DNA from: Ornithinicoccus halotolerans
GTDB taxonomy: Bacteria > Actinomycetota > Actinomycetes > Actinomycetales > Dermatophilaceae
Reading direction: 5' to 3'
DNA length: 64,000 nucleotides
Assembly: GCF_009602535.1 (NCBI RefSeq)
Contig: NZ_WIQI01000009.1
Span: 1 to 64,000, forward strand
Part shown: piece by piece, positions 9,597-18,304 of the stretch
Layout: each line of letters starts with the position of its first letter
How positions within the stretch are numbered: position 1 is the first letter of the stretch
The notes under the pieces: model-generated
The model's database searches: none
Seen by the model: only the letters and a program-made list of their open reading frames with translations
Told to the model about the DNA's origin: nothing
Position numbers and translations under genes: made by a program

Positions 9597-11774
9597 TCAG
9601 CCCAGCTGCCAGAGCTGGACGGTGCGGGGCGGGAGCACCGCAGGCTCGCCCGTGCCGGGGCCCCGGTCGGGGACCCTGCCGGGGGAGCCCTGCTCGCTGT
9701 CCCACAGCACGCGGTGCTCGCTGGTCCCGACCTCCGGTCGGTGGACCGTGATCTCGCCGTCCCCGGCGTGCAGCACCAGCGCGAGCACGTCGGGGGGCTC
9801 GCCGGGCTTGCGCAGCGCCGCGTCGTCCAGGAGCGCGACCAGCGTGCGCCGGTCGGGGTCGGCCCACTCCGCGGCCGTCATCGGCGCGCCGTGCTCGGTG
9901 AACCACCGCAGCCGCACGCGTCCCGGCTCGGCCTCGGGCGTGGGGGCCAGCAGCGGCCGCAGCACCGGGTGCTCGCGCCGCAGCCGTAGCAGCGCGCGCA
10001 CGTGTGCCCGCAGCCCCTCCGCCTCGCGGTCGGCGGCCGGGGTCGGCCAGTCCAGCCAGCTCAGCGGCGTGTCCTGGCAGTAGGCGTTGTTGTTGCCCTG
10101 CTGGGTGCGGCCCAGCTCGTCCCCGGCCGCGAGCATCGGCACCCCGGCCGACAGCAGCGTCGTGGCCAGCATCGCGCGGGCGGTCCGCAGGCGCGCGGCC
10201 CGCACCTGCGGATCGCTGGTGCGCCCCTCGACGCCGTGGTGCCACGAGCGGTTGTCGCGGTGACCATCCCGGTTGCCCTCGCCGTTGGCCTCGTTGTGCC
10301 GCTGCTCGTAGGCCGTGCTGTCGGCCAGGGTGAACCCGTCGTGGGAGGCGACGTAGTTCACCGAGGCAACGGCGCCGCGGCCACCGGGGAGGCCGTCGAA
10401 CAGGTCCGCCGACCCCGCGATCCTGCGGGCCAGCTCGGCCACGCCGTGGCCGGCACGGCCGGCGCGCAGCTGGGGGGTGTCGGCGAGCCAGAACGTCCGC
10501 ACCGCGTCGCGGAACCGGTCGTTCCACTCCGCGAACGGCGGCGGGAACTGGCCGGTGCGCCAGCCGTGCAGGCCCACGTCCCAGGGTTCGGCGACCAGCT
10601 TCACCCGCGAGAGCAGCGGGTCGCTGCGCAGCGCGACCAGGAACGGGTGGTCGGGGTCGAAGGCGTCGTCACGGCCCCGGGCCAGCGCCGGCGCCAGGTC
10701 GAACCGGAACCCGTCGACGTGGTAGCTGCTCACCCAGTGCCGCAGCGAGTCCAGCACCAGCCGCACCACGGTCGGCTGCCGCAGGTCCAGCGTGTTGCCA
10801 CACCCGGTCACGTCCACGTCGCGCCCGCGTGCGTCCAGCCGGTAGTAGGTGCGTGCGTCGAGCCCGCGCCAGCTGAGCGTCGGCCCGGCCGCGGCGCCCT
10901 GCTCGCAGGTGTGGTTGTAGACGACGTCGAGGAGCACCTCGATCCCGGCGGCGTGCAGGGCGCGGACGGCGGTGCGCAGCTCGTCCCCGACGGCCTGGGG
11001 ATCAGTGGTCGCGGCGTGCCCGGCGTGCGGGGCGAAGAACCCCAGCGAGTTGTAGCCCCAGTAGTTGCGCAACCCGGCCCGCACCAGGTGCGGCTCGGAG
11101 GTGAAGGCGTGCACCGGCAGCAGCTCGACGGCGGTCACGCCCAGGTCGGTCAGGTGCTCGAGCACCGCCGGGTGACCGAGCGCCGCGTAGCTGCCGCGCA
11201 GCTCCTCGGGAACCCCCGGGTGACGCATGGTCAGGCCGCGCACGTGGGTCTCGTAGAGCACGGTCTCGCCCCAGGCCCGTGCCGGCGGGCGGTCCCCCTG
11301 CCAGTCGAAGGCGTCGTCGGCGTCGTCGGCGTCGTCGAGGACGATGCCGCGGGGCACGTGGCCGGCGCTGTCCCGCCCGTCCGGGGTCGCCCCGTCGCCG
11401 GACCAGCCGCCGTCGACCGTGTGCCCGAACACCTCCGGTCCCCACCGGACGTCTCCCTCGATCGCCCGCGCGTAGGGGTCGAGCAGCAGCTTGGCGGGGT
11501 TGTGCCGGTGACCGGCGGCCGGGTCCCAGGGGCCGTGTACCCGCAGCCCGTACCGGGTCCCGGCGCCGACACCGGGCACGGTGTCCCACCAGGTCCCGTG
11601 CACCCGCTGGGTCAGCTCCACCCGCCGCTCGCTCTCCCCCCGCTCGTCGCCGGCCTCGAACAGGCACAGCTCGACGGCCTCGGCGTGGTGGGCGGCGACG
11701 GCCACCTCGGCGCCCCCGGGCACCAGGTGCACTCCCGGGGGTGGCGGCAGGTCACGGGGGCGGGGGCCGGGCAT
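9597..11774 (-). CDS. glgX: Glycogen debranching enzyme GlgX (isoamylase type)
   Basis: Hydrolyses alpha-1,6 branch linkages of phosphorylase-trimmed glycogen. It has 725 residues from the ATG at 11774. The N-terminal CBM48-like beta-sandwich covers about residues 10-100 (GTRYGLRVHGPWDPAAGHRHNPAKLL would span it; the key motif is HGPWDP). The GH13 barrel has DVVYNHT, the nucleophile Asp359 in GFRFDLAP, the acid Glu in KLVAEPWD, and VASHDGFTL. The run of Asp/Ala from GAC/GCC triplets near residues 145-155 (DDADDADDAFD) is a low-complexity loop. It is divergent from the YbjN-like gene with 35 bases between starts. Confidence 0.95.
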   Translation of the reverse strand: MPGPRPRDLPPPPGVHLVPGGAEVAVAAHHAEAVELCLFEAGDERGESERRVELTQRVHGTWWDTVPGVGAGTRYGLRVHGPWDPAAGHRHNPAKLLLDPYARAIEGDVRWGPEVFGHTVDGGWSGDGATPDGRDSAGHVPRGIVLDDADDADDAFDWQGDRPPARAWGETVLYETHVRGLTMRHPGVPEELRGSYAALGHPAVLEHLTDLGVTAVELLPVHAFTSEPHLVRAGLRNYWGYNSLGFFAPHAGHAATTDPQAVGDELRTAVRALHAAGIEVLLDVVYNHTCEQGAAAGPTLSWRGLDARTYYRLDARGRDVDVTGCGNTLDLRQPTVVRLVLDSLRHWVSSYHVDGFRFDLAPALARGRDDAFDPDHPFLVALRSDPLLSRVKLVAEPWDVGLHGWRTGQFPPPFAEWNDRFRDAVRTFWLADTPQLRAGRAGHGVAELARRIAGSADLFDGLPGGRGAVASVNYVASHDGFTLADSTAYEQRHNEANGEGNRDGHRDNRSWHHGVEGRTSDPQVRAARLRTARAMLATTLLSAGVPMLAAGDELGRTQQGNNNAYCQDTPLSWLDWPTPAADREAEGLRAHVRALLRLRREHPVLRPLLAPTPEAEPGRVRLRWFTEHGAPMTAAEWADPDRRTLVALLDDAALRKPGEPPDVLALVLHAGDGEITVHRPEVGTSEHRVLWDSEQGSPGRVPDRGPGTGEPAVLPPRTVQLWQLG

Positions 11775-11781
11775 GGCCGCC

Positions 11782-11787
11782 AGCCTA
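11782..11787 (-). promoter_or_regulatory. -10 element of glgX
   Basis: TAGGCT on the minus strand, 7 bases before the glgX ATG; predicts a leaderless mRNA. It lies only 9 bases from the oppositely directed -10 of the YbjN-like gene. Confidence 0.55.
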
Positions 11788-11796
11788 GGCAGTCGT

Positions 11797-11802
11797 TAGG
11801 TT
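11797..11802 (+). promoter_or_regulatory. -10 element of the YbjN-like gene
   Basis: TAGGTT, 7 bases before the ATG at 11810, consistent with leaderless transcription. It is divergent from the glgX promoter. Confidence 0.55.
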
Positions 11803-11809
11803 GGGAAGC

Positions 11810-12406
11810 ATGACCGACCCGACCTCGTTGCCGAACTTCCCGCCGCCGCCGGAGGAGCGCCCCCTACGAGGACGGGTGCTGGACGCGCTGCAGGACCTGC
11901 AGTTCGGTCCGGACCTGGACTCCCAGGGCGATGTCCGGTTCACGGCCAAGCAGCAGCAGCTGTTCGTGCGCTGCCTGACCGGTGGGCAGGTCGACGTCAT
12001 GCGCGTCTACGGCCAGTGGCGCATCGCCGAGAGTGTGCCGGACGACCTGATGACCCGGCTCAACGCCTGCAACGACGTCACGCTCGGTGTCAACCTGGTC
12101 AAGGCCGGGATCGCCTCGGGCAACCTGGTGCTGTCCGTGGAGCAGGTGATCGGCCAGCAGGAAGACCCGAAGGCCAAGCTGCAGATCGCCACCGGGATGC
12201 TGCTGCAGGCCGTGGCGCTGTGGCACAAGAACGCCGTGGCCAAGGCCAAGCGGCAGCAGGCGCTCGCCCGCGGCGAGGAGCCACCTCCGCCCGAGGAGGG
12301 CCAGCAGGCGGCTGGGCCGTGGCTGTCCGAGGCGGCGCCGCGCCGTCGCGGCCAGCAGGACCAGGGTGGCGACACCACCGGCGAGGGCGAGGGGAGCAGC
12401 TCGTGA
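11810..12406 (+). CDS. YbjN-domain protein (type III secretion chaperone-like fold)
   Basis: A 198-residue cytosolic protein. Residues about 25-145 fit the YbjN family, with the segments VDVMRVYGQWRIAESVPDDL and NDVTLGVNLVKAGIASGNLVLS showing the conserved pattern. The last 55 residues are a charged, Gln/Gly/Pro-rich tail (QQALARGEEPPPPEEGQQ). The start is the ATG at 11810, because TAGGTT sits 7 bases upstream; the upstream ATG at 11801 overlaps that hexamer. The stop overlaps the GTG of the enoyl-CoA hydratase gene (GTGA), so the two are translationally coupled. Biochemical role unknown. Confidence 0.8.
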   Translation: MTDPTSLPNFPPPPEERPLRGRVLDALQDLQFGPDLDSQGDVRFTAKQQQLFVRCLTGGQVDVMRVYGQWRIAESVPDDLMTRLNACNDVTLGVNLVKAGIASGNLVLSVEQVIGQQEDPKAKLQIATGMLLQAVALWHKNAVAKAKRQQALARGEEPPPPEEGQQAAGPWLSEAAPRRRGQQDQGGDTTGEGEGSSS

Positions 12407-13194
12407 GCGACGGTGACGACCAGCGCGTGCGCGTCGAGGTGGAGGAGGGCATCGCGACCGTCCGCATCGACCGGCCGCCGATGAACCCGCTGGACACCGG
12501 CATCCAGGACGCGCTCGGGGCGGCAGCCCGGCAGGTCTCGGCCGACCCCGAGGTGGCGGCGGTCGTCGTCTACGGCGGGGAGAAGGTGTTCGCCGCCGGG
12601 GCCGACATCAAGGAGATGCAGGACATGTCCTACACGGACATGGTCGACCGCGCCTCGGTGATCCAGGAGCAGTTCCGGGCCGTGGCCCGCATCCCGAAGC
12701 CGACCGTGGCCGCCATCACCGGCTACGCGCTCGGCGCCGGCTGCGAGCTGGCGCTGTGCTGCGACTTCCGGGTCGCCGCCGAGGACGCCAAGCTGGGCCA
12801 GCCGGAGATCCTGCTCGGCGTGATCCCCGGGGCGGGGGGCACGCAGCGGCTGGCGCGGCTGGTCGGCGCCGCCCGGGCCAAGGACCTGGTCTTCTCCGGG
12901 CGCATGGTCACCGCGCACGAGGCGCTGCAGCTCGGCCTCGTCGACGAGGTGGTGCCCGCGGACCAGGTGTACCGCGCCGCGCGGGAGCGGATGAGCCGCT
13001 ACGTCGGAGGTCCGGCGTACGCGCTGCGCGCGGCCAAGGAGGCCATCGACCGGGGTCTGGAGACCGACCTGGAGACCGGGCTGGCCATCGAGGCCCAGCA
13101 CTTCGCCGGCGTCTTCGCCACCCGCGACCGGGAGATCGGGATGCGGTCCTTCGTCGCCGAGGGACCGGGGAAGGCGCGGTTCGAGGGCCGCTGA
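12403..13194 (+). CDS. Enoyl-CoA hydratase/isomerase family protein
   Basis: Crotonase-fold protein of 263 residues, likely acting on acyl-CoA thioesters in fatty-acid oxidation. The oxyanion-hole segments are visible: KVFAAGADIKEMQ (about residues 64-76) and GYALGAGCELALCCDFRVAA (about 107-126). The catalytic Glu is in GQPEILLGVIPGAGGTQRL. It overlaps the YbjN-like gene by four bases (GTGA). It stands just before etfBA, which carries electrons from acyl-CoA dehydrogenases, a context that fits beta-oxidation. Substrate chain length cannot be inferred. Confidence 0.92.
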   Translation: MSDGDDQRVRVEVEEGIATVRIDRPPMNPLDTGIQDALGAAARQVSADPEVAAVVVYGGEKVFAAGADIKEMQDMSYTDMVDRASVIQEQFRAVARIPKPTVAAITGYALGAGCELALCCDFRVAAEDAKLGQPEILLGVIPGAGGTQRLARLVGAARAKDLVFSGRMVTAHEALQLGLVDEVVPADQVYRAARERMSRYVGGPAYALRAAKEAIDRGLETDLETGLAIEAQHFAGVFATRDREIGMRSFVAEGPGKARFEGR

Positions 13195-13246
13195 GCGCGG
13201 TCAGCCCACCGCCGGGTGGGTGGCGTGCGACTAGGTTGCGCGCCCC

Positions 13247-13264
13247 GGCCGGGTGACCCCGGCC
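13247..13264. terminator. Hairpin after the enoyl-CoA hydratase gene
   Basis: GGCCGGG and CCCGGCC form a perfect 7-bp stem with a TGAC loop, about 50 bases after the hydratase stop. There is no T-run. It could end the upstream transcript or form part of a long etfB leader. Confidence 0.4.
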
Positions 13265-13280
13265 GACGCAGCCGGTTGCT

Positions 13281-13297
13281 CCTGCCGTGACGGCAGG
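13281..13297. promoter_or_regulatory. Palindromic operator candidate upstream of etfBA
   Basis: CCTGCCGTGACGGCAGG is a perfect 8-1-8 palindrome. It lies 3 bases upstream of a -10-like CAAGAT (13301-13306), where a bound repressor would block RNA polymerase. The regulator is not identified. Confidence 0.5.
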
Positions 13298-13300
13298 TGC

Positions 13301-13306
13301 CAAGAT
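13301..13306 (+). promoter_or_regulatory. Possible -10 element of etfBA
   Basis: CAAGAT about 40 bases before the etfB GTG, giving a leader of about 33 bases. An alternative TAGGTT lies at 13232-13237. Tentative. Confidence 0.35.
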
Positions 13307-13345
13307 GGCCGGCAGACCACCGCACCCTCACGAAAGACGTGACAC

Positions 13346-14125
13346 GTGAACATCGTCGTTTGTGTCAAGTACGTGCCCGACGCCCAGGCCGGCCGGGGAT
13401 TCGAGGCCGACCACACCACCGACCGTCAGGGCGTGGACGGGCTGCTGTCGGAGCTGGACGAGTACCCGGTCGAGGAGGCGCTGAAGCTGGCCGAGGCCAC
13501 GGAGGGCACCGTGACCGTCCTCACCATGGGCCCCGAGGACGCCGCCGACGCGATCAAGCGGGCGCTGCAGATGGGCGCCGACCAGGGCGTGCACGTCTGC
13601 GACGACGCCATCGCCGGCTCCGACGCGGTCGCCACCTCGCTGGTGCTCGCCGAGGCGATCCGCAAGGTGGGGGACATCGACCTGGTGCTCACCGGGCTGG
13701 CCTCGACCGACGGCTCGATGAGCGTGGTGCCGGCGATGCTCGCCGAGCGGCTGGGCGTGCCGCAGGTCACCTTCGCCTCCGAGCTGTCCGTCGAGGAGGG
13801 CACCGTCCGGATCCGCCGGGACAGCGACGTCGCCTCCGAGACCATCGAGGCCCGGCTGCCGGCGGTGGTGTCGGTCACCGACGTGATCAACGAGCCGCGC
13901 TACCCCTCTTTCAAGGGGATCATGGCCGCCAAGAAGAAGCCGGTGGAGACCTGGACGCTGGCCGACCTCGGCGTCGACGCCTCCCAGGTGGGGCTGGACG
14001 CCGCGTGGACCACGGTCGAGTCGGTCGAGGCACGCCCGCCTCGCGAGCAGGGCGAGGTGGTCACCGACGAGGGTCAGGGCGGCCAGGCGCTGGCCGAGTT
14101 CCTCGCCTCCCGCAAGTTCGTCTGA
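13346..14125 (+). CDS. etfB: Electron transfer flavoprotein beta subunit
   Basis: With EtfA it forms the FAD/AMP heterodimer that takes electrons from acyl-CoA dehydrogenases and passes them to an ETF:quinone oxidoreductase. It has 259 residues from the GTG at 13346 (MNIVVCVKYVPD). The family signature segments are YPVEEALKLAE, VTVLTMGPEDAADAIKRAL, LVLTGLASTDGSM and YPSFKGIMAAKKKP. Only a weak purine-rich stretch (GAAAGA) precedes the start. It is followed by etfA after 26 bases, in the conserved actinobacterial order etfB-etfA-cysteine desulfurase-mnmA. Confidence 0.95.
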   Translation: MNIVVCVKYVPDAQAGRGFEADHTTDRQGVDGLLSELDEYPVEEALKLAEATEGTVTVLTMGPEDAADAIKRALQMGADQGVHVCDDAIAGSDAVATSLVLAEAIRKVGDIDLVLTGLASTDGSMSVVPAMLAERLGVPQVTFASELSVEEGTVRIRRDSDVASETIEARLPAVVSVTDVINEPRYPSFKGIMAAKKKPVETWTLADLGVDASQVGLDAAWTTVESVEARPPREQGEVVTDEGQGGQALAEFLASRKFV

Positions 14126-14151
14126 GCAGCCGGCTGTACGAAGGAGTCAGC

Positions 14152-15126
14152 ATGAGTGAAGTCCTCGTCCTCGTCGACCACGTCGAGGGTGCCGTCCGCA
14201 AGAGCACGGCCGAGCTGCTCACCGCAGCCCGGCGGCTGGGTGAGCCCTCGGCGGTGCTGGTGGCCGCCCCCGAGCACGCCGACGCCGCGCGGGAGTCGTT
14301 GGGTCGGTACGGCGCCGAGAAGGTCTACCGGGTGGAGGCCCCCGAGGTGCGCGAGCACCTGGTCGCCCCGCTGGTCGACGTGTTCGCGAACCTGGTGGAG
14401 CGCACCGGCGCCGCCGCGGTGCTGCTGCCCTCGGACCCGGACGGCAACGAGGTCGCCGGCCGGCTCGCCGTGCGCACGGGCAGCGGCGTCATCACCGACG
14501 CGGTCGACGTCCAGCCCGCCGAGGACGGTGCCGGGGTGCGCACGGTGCAATCGGTCTTCGCCGGCAGCTACACCGTCACCTCGCTGGTCAACCGCGGCAC
14601 CCCGGTGGTGACGCTCAAGCCCAACTCGGTGCCGGTCGAGGAGGCCGGCGGGGAGGCCGCGGTGGTGGAGGAGGCCGTCGACGTCAGCATCCCCGAGGAG
14701 TCGCTGGCCGCCCGTATCGTGCAGCGCTCCGAGAAGCAGCAGACCGGCCGGCCCGGCCTCACCGAGGCCGCGATCGTGGTCTCCGGCGGCCGCGGCACCG
14801 GTGGCGACTTCGGACCGGTCGAGCAGCTGGCCGACGCCCTGGGTGCCGCCGTGGGCGCCTCGCGCGCGGCGGTCGACGCCGGCTGGTACCCGCACGCCTA
14901 CCAGGTGGGTCAGACCGGCGCCTCGGTCTCCCCGCAGCTCTACGTCGCTGCCGGCATCTCCGGGGCGATCCAGCACCGGGCGGGCATGCAGACCTCCAAG
15001 ACGATCGTGGCGGTCAACAAGGACGCGGAGGCGCCGATCTTCGAGCTGGTCGACTTCGGTGTCGTGGGCGACCTGTTCACGGTGCTGCCGCAGGCGGCCG
15101 AGGAGATCCAGCGGCGCAAGGGCTGA
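14152..15126 (+). CDS. etfA: Electron transfer flavoprotein alpha subunit
   Basis: Alpha subunit of the ETF heterodimer, 324 residues. The start is the ATG at 14152, preceded by a strong GAAGGAG (14140-14146). The N-terminal adenine-nucleotide-hydrolase-like domain covers residues 1-190. The C-terminal FAD domain carries [39 protein letters not shown] and [20 protein letters not shown]. It is co-transcribed with etfB. Confidence 0.95.
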   Translation: MSEVLVLVDHVEGAVRKSTAELLTAARRLGEPSAVLVAAPEHADAARESLGRYGAEKVYRVEAPEVREHLVAPLVDVFANLVERTGAAAVLLPSDPDGNEVAGRLAVRTGSGVITDAVDVQPAEDGAGVRTVQSVFAGSYTVTSLVNRGTPVVTLKPNSVPVEEAGGEAAVVEEAVDVSIPEESLAARIVQRSEKQQTGRPGLTEAAIVVSGGRGTGGDFGPVEQLADALGAAVGASRAAVDAGWYPHAYQVGQTGASVSPQLYVAAGISGAIQHRAGMQTSKTIVAVNKDAEAPIFELVDFGVVGDLFTVLPQAAEEIQRRKG

Positions 15127-15176
15127 CCGGGCCGGTCCCGGCTGCGCCGGGCGACCGGGAGCGACCGGTCCGGTCG

Positions 15177-15182
15177 TAGACT
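15177..15182 (+). promoter_or_regulatory. -10 element of the cysteine desulfurase gene
   Basis: TAGACT, 7 bases before the GTG at 15190; predicts a leaderless mRNA covering the desulfurase and mnmA. Confidence 0.55.
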
Positions 15183-15189
15183 CGGCCGG

Positions 15190-16392
15190 GTGAGTGAGCC
15201 CGCCTACCTCGACCACGCCGCGACGACGCCGGCACTGCCGGAGGTCGTCGAGGCGGTCGTCGCCCAGCTGCGCCGGGTCGGGAACGCCAGCTCGCTGCAC
15301 ACCTCCGGCCGGGCCGCCCGGCGCGTCGTCGAGGAGTCGCGGGAGGACATCGCCGAGGCGCTCGGCTGCCGGCCCTCGGAGGTGGTGTTCACCTCCGGTG
15401 GCACCGAGTCGGACAACATGGCGATCAAGGGCAGCTACTGGGCCCGCCGGCAGGCCGACCCCTCCCGCACCAGGCTGGTCGTCAGCGGCCTGGAGCACCA
15501 CGCCGTGCTCGACCCGGTGCTGCACCTGGTCAAGCACGACGGCGCCGAGGTGACCTGGGTCGAGCCGGACGGCGACGGAGTGGTGCGTCCGGAGGCGGTG
15601 CGCTCGGCCATCGAGCAGGACCCCGGGAGCGTGGCCCTCGTCAGCGTGATGTGGGCCAACAACGAGGTCGGCACCGTGCAGCCGGTCGCGGCGATCGCCG
15701 AGGTCGTGCGCGAGTACGGCGTGCCGTTCCACACCGACGCCGTGCAGGCCCTCGGGCAGGTCCGACTGCCGCTCGGTGAGGTCGGTGCCGACCTGGTCAC
15801 CCTGACCGGCCACAAGGTGGGGGGCCCCCTGGGGGTGGGCGTGCTGGTGGCCGGCCGCGACCAGCGCCCGGTGCCGCTCACCCACGGCGGTGGGCAGGAG
15901 CGGCAGATCCGCAGCGGCACCCTCGATGTCCCCGGGATCGCCGGGCTGGCGGTCGCGGTGCGTCACGCGGTGGACCACCAGGCCGAGCACGCCGCCAGGC
16001 TGGCGCGGCTGCGGGACCGGCTCATCACCAGCGCGCTCGCCGCGGACCCGACCATGGCCGTCAGCGGGTGGTGGCAGCCGGGCGACGTCACGCACCGGCT
16101 CGCCGGCAACGCCCACCTGCGCGTCCCCGGCTGCGATGGTGACTCGCTGCTGTACCTGCTGGACGCGGCCGGCGTGCAGTGCTCCACGGGCTCGGCCTGC
16201 CAGGCCGGGGTGCCGCAGCCCAGCCACGTGCTGCTGGCGATGGGGCTCAGCGAGGACGAGGCCCGCGGCTCGTTGCGGCTCACCCTCGGACACAGCTCCA
16301 CCGAGGCGGACGTCGACTCCTTCCTGGCGGCGCTGCCGCCCGCGGTGGAGCGGGCCAGGCGCGCCCGGCACGCGACCGGGAGGGCCGGCTGA
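15190..16392 (+). CDS. Cysteine desulfurase (IscS/NifS family)
   Basis: PLP enzyme taking sulfur from cysteine as an enzyme-bound persulfide; 400 residues. The start motif YLDHAATTP is intact, as are [24 protein letters not shown], the PLP Lys in [11 protein letters not shown] and the catalytic Cys in [10 protein letters not shown]. The gene ends in TGATG, overlapping mnmA by one base, so it very likely supplies sulfur to MnmA for tRNA thiolation. No iscU or suf genes lie nearby, arguing against a dedicated Fe-S cluster operon. Confidence 0.94.
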   Translation: MSEPAYLDHAATTPALPEVVEAVVAQLRRVGNASSLHTSGRAARRVVEESREDIAEALGCRPSEVVFTSGGTESDNMAIKGSYWARRQADPSRTRLVVSGLEHHAVLDPVLHLVKHDGAEVTWVEPDGDGVVRPEAVRSAIEQDPGSVALVSVMWANNEVGTVQPVAAIAEVVREYGVPFHTDAVQALGQVRLPLGEVGADLVTLTGHKVGGPLGVGVLVAGRDQRPVPLTHGGGQERQIRSGTLDVPGIAGLAVAVRHAVDHQAEHAARLARLRDRLITSALAADPTMAVSGWWQPGDVTHRLAGNAHLRVPGCDGDSLLYLLDAAGVQCSTGSACQAGVPQPSHVLLAMGLSEDEARGSLRLTLGHSSTEADVDSFLAALPPAVERARRARHATGRAG

Positions 16393-17489
16393 TGCGGGTC
16401 GTCGCGGCGATGAGTGGCGGGGTCGACTCGGCCGTGGCCGCAGCGCGGATGCTCGACGCCGGCCACGACGTGGTGGGCGTGCACCTGGCGCTGAGCCAGT
16501 CGGCCGACACCCTGCGGGAGAGCGCCCGCGGCTGCTGCACCATCGAGGACGCCGGCGACGCCCGCCGGGTGGCCGACCGGCTGGGCATCCCGTTCTACGT
16601 CTGGGACATGGCGGAGCGGTTCCGCGAGGACGTCGTCGAGGACTTCGTCGCCGAGTACCGCGCCGGCCGCACCCCCAACCCGTGCCTGCGGTGCAACGAG
16701 AAGATCAAGTTCGCGGCGCTGCTCGACAAGGCGCTGGCGCTCGGCTTCGACGCGGTGGCCACCGGCCACTACGCGCAGGTGGTCGAGGTCCCCGACGAGG
16801 ACGCCCCCAGTCGGGTGCGCCGCGAGCTGCACCGCGCGGTCGACGCGGGCAAGGACCAGTCCTACGTGCTCGGGGTGCTGGACGCCGACCAGCTCGCCCG
16901 CTCGTTCTTCCCGCTCGGGGACACCGTCAAGGAGGACATCCGCGCCGAGGCCGCCGGCCGGGGCTTCGCGGTGGCCAAGAAGCCGGACAGCCACGACATC
17001 TGCTTCATCTCCGACGGGAACACCCGGGCGTGGCTGGCCGAGCGGCTGGGGGCCGAGCCGGGCCCGGTGGTCGACACCTCCGGGCAGGTGCTCGGGGAGC
17101 ACGGGGGCGCGCACGGCTACACCGTGGGGCAGCGCCGCGGGCTGGGGTTGCGGACGCCGGCCGAGGACGGCCGGCCCCGCTACGTCCTGCAGACCGACAC
17201 GAGGACCAACACCGTCGTGGTGGGGCCGGAGGAGCTGCTCGGGGTGGACCGGATCAGCGGTGAGCACGCCCGCTGGTGCGGCCCGGCCCCGGCCGGGATC
17301 GTCGAGGTCGGTGCCCAGGTGCGCGCCCACGGCGAGGAGTACCCGGCGCAGGCGTGGGCCGACGGCGACCGCGTCGAGGTGCGGCTGCACCGCCGCGTCC
17401 GCGGTGTCGCCCCCGGCCAGTCGGTCGTGCTCTACGAGGGGACCCGGGTGGTCGGCTCGGCCACCATCGCCGCCACGGGGCGCGGCTGA
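16392..17489 (+). CDS. mnmA: tRNA-specific 2-thiouridylase MnmA
   Basis: Makes 2-thiouridine at the wobble position of tRNA Lys, Glu and Gln. It has 365 residues from the ATG at 16392. The PP-loop SGGVDSAVA is at residues 8-16. The first catalytic Cys is in [12 protein letters not shown] and the persulfide-forming second Cys in [12 protein letters not shown]. The C-terminal beta-barrel domain follows ([11 protein letters not shown] and beyond). It overlaps the cysteine desulfurase stop (TGATG), indicating translational coupling with its sulfur donor. Confidence 0.95.
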   Translation: MRVVAAMSGGVDSAVAAARMLDAGHDVVGVHLALSQSADTLRESARGCCTIEDAGDARRVADRLGIPFYVWDMAERFREDVVEDFVAEYRAGRTPNPCLRCNEKIKFAALLDKALALGFDAVATGHYAQVVEVPDEDAPSRVRRELHRAVDAGKDQSYVLGVLDADQLARSFFPLGDTVKEDIRAEAAGRGFAVAKKPDSHDICFISDGNTRAWLAERLGAEPGPVVDTSGQVLGEHGGAHGYTVGQRRGLGLRTPAEDGRPRYVLQTDTRTNTVVVGPEELLGVDRISGEHARWCGPAPAGIVEVGAQVRAHGEEYPAQAWADGDRVEVRLHRRVRGVAPGQSVVLYEGTRVVGSATIAATGRG

Positions 17490-17551
17490 GCAGGCGTCCT
17501 CGACCAGGGAGCGCGTGACTGCTCCAGGGCCCGGCTGTCAGCGGGTCTCTC

Positions 17552-17557
17552 TAGGGT
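17552..17557 (+). promoter_or_regulatory. -10 element of the RibD-like gene
   Basis: TAGGGT, 6 bases before the GTG at 17564; leaderless arrangement. Confidence 0.5.
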
Positions 17558-17563
17558 GGGACC

Positions 17564-18256
17564 GTGGCGCGACCACGGGTGATCGTCTACAACCAGGTGA
17601 GCCTGGACGGCCGGCTCGAGGGGTTCGCGGCCGGCCCGGTCCGCTACTACCGGCTCGGCTTCCGGTGGCGCAGCGACGCCATCCTCGTGGGGAGCGCCAC
17701 GGCGCAGGCCTTCGGGCCGCCCGAGAGCACCGAGGAGCAAGCCGCCGGCGGCCCGGACGTGGCGCCCGTGCCGGTGCACCCGGGTTTCGAGGAGCTGGTG
17801 GAGGAGCCGAGGGCGCTGCTGGTCGTCCCTGACAGCCGCGGCAGGGTGCGGAACTGGCGGCACGCCCTGGCCCAACCGTGGTACCGCGCCGGGATCGCCC
17901 TGGTGTCTGCCACCACCCCCGCCGAGTACCTCGACCACCTGACCCGGCGTGGCGTCGACCACGTGCTGACGGGGGCGGACCACGTGGACCTGGCGGCTGC
18001 GCTGGAGGTGCTCCACGACCGTCACGGCGTGCGCTCGGTGCGGACCGACGCCGGCGGCACGCTCACCGGGGCGCTGGTGGCGGCCGGGCTGGTCGACGAG
18101 ATCGCCGTGATCCTGAGCCCCTGCCTTGCCGGCCGGCCGGACGCGGCCCCGCTGGTCCGGTTGCCTCGGCCCCTCACCGACGGGGGCCTGCCGCTGCGCC
18201 TGGTCGAGACCGCACAGCTGGACGACGGCGCGCTGTGGCTGCGGTACGAGCGGTGA
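17564..18256 (+). CDS. RibD C-terminal-domain (dihydrofolate reductase-like) protein
   Basis: A 230-residue protein resembling the reductase domain of RibD, a NADPH-dependent fold. Visible elements are YNQVSLDGRLEG at the N-terminus, GSATAQAF after the RYYRLGFRWRSDAILVG stretch, and VRTDAGGTLTGALVAAGLVDE for the nucleotide-binding part. No deaminase domain is attached and no riboflavin genes are adjacent, so a role in riboflavin synthesis is unlikely. Similar stand-alone proteins are widespread in actinobacteria with unknown substrates. The GTG at 17564 is chosen from the TAGGGT at -7. Confidence 0.75.
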   Translation: MARPRVIVYNQVSLDGRLEGFAAGPVRYYRLGFRWRSDAILVGSATAQAFGPPESTEEQAAGGPDVAPVPVHPGFEELVEEPRALLVVPDSRGRVRNWRHALAQPWYRAGIALVSATTPAEYLDHLTRRGVDHVLTGADHVDLAAALEVLHDRHGVRSVRTDAGGTLTGALVAAGLVDEIAVILSPCLAGRPDAAPLVRLPRPLTDGGLPLRLVETAQLDDGALWLRYER

Positions 18257-18292
18257 GAAGGGCCGCTGACCGGCCAGCCGCCCTCGATGCCG

Positions 18293-18298
18293 CACACT
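18293..18298 (+). promoter_or_regulatory. -10-like element of the MetE-like gene
   Basis: CACACT, 6 bases before the ATG at 18305. It deviates from TANNNT at the first base but has the window's usual spacing. Confidence 0.4.
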
Positions 18299-18304
18299 GG
18301 GGCC

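Noticed and set aside
14074-16371. 765-residue minus-strand frame opposite etfA, cysteine desulfurase
   Set aside because: Antisense shadow with no recognisable domain; the plus-strand genes have complete catalytic motifs.
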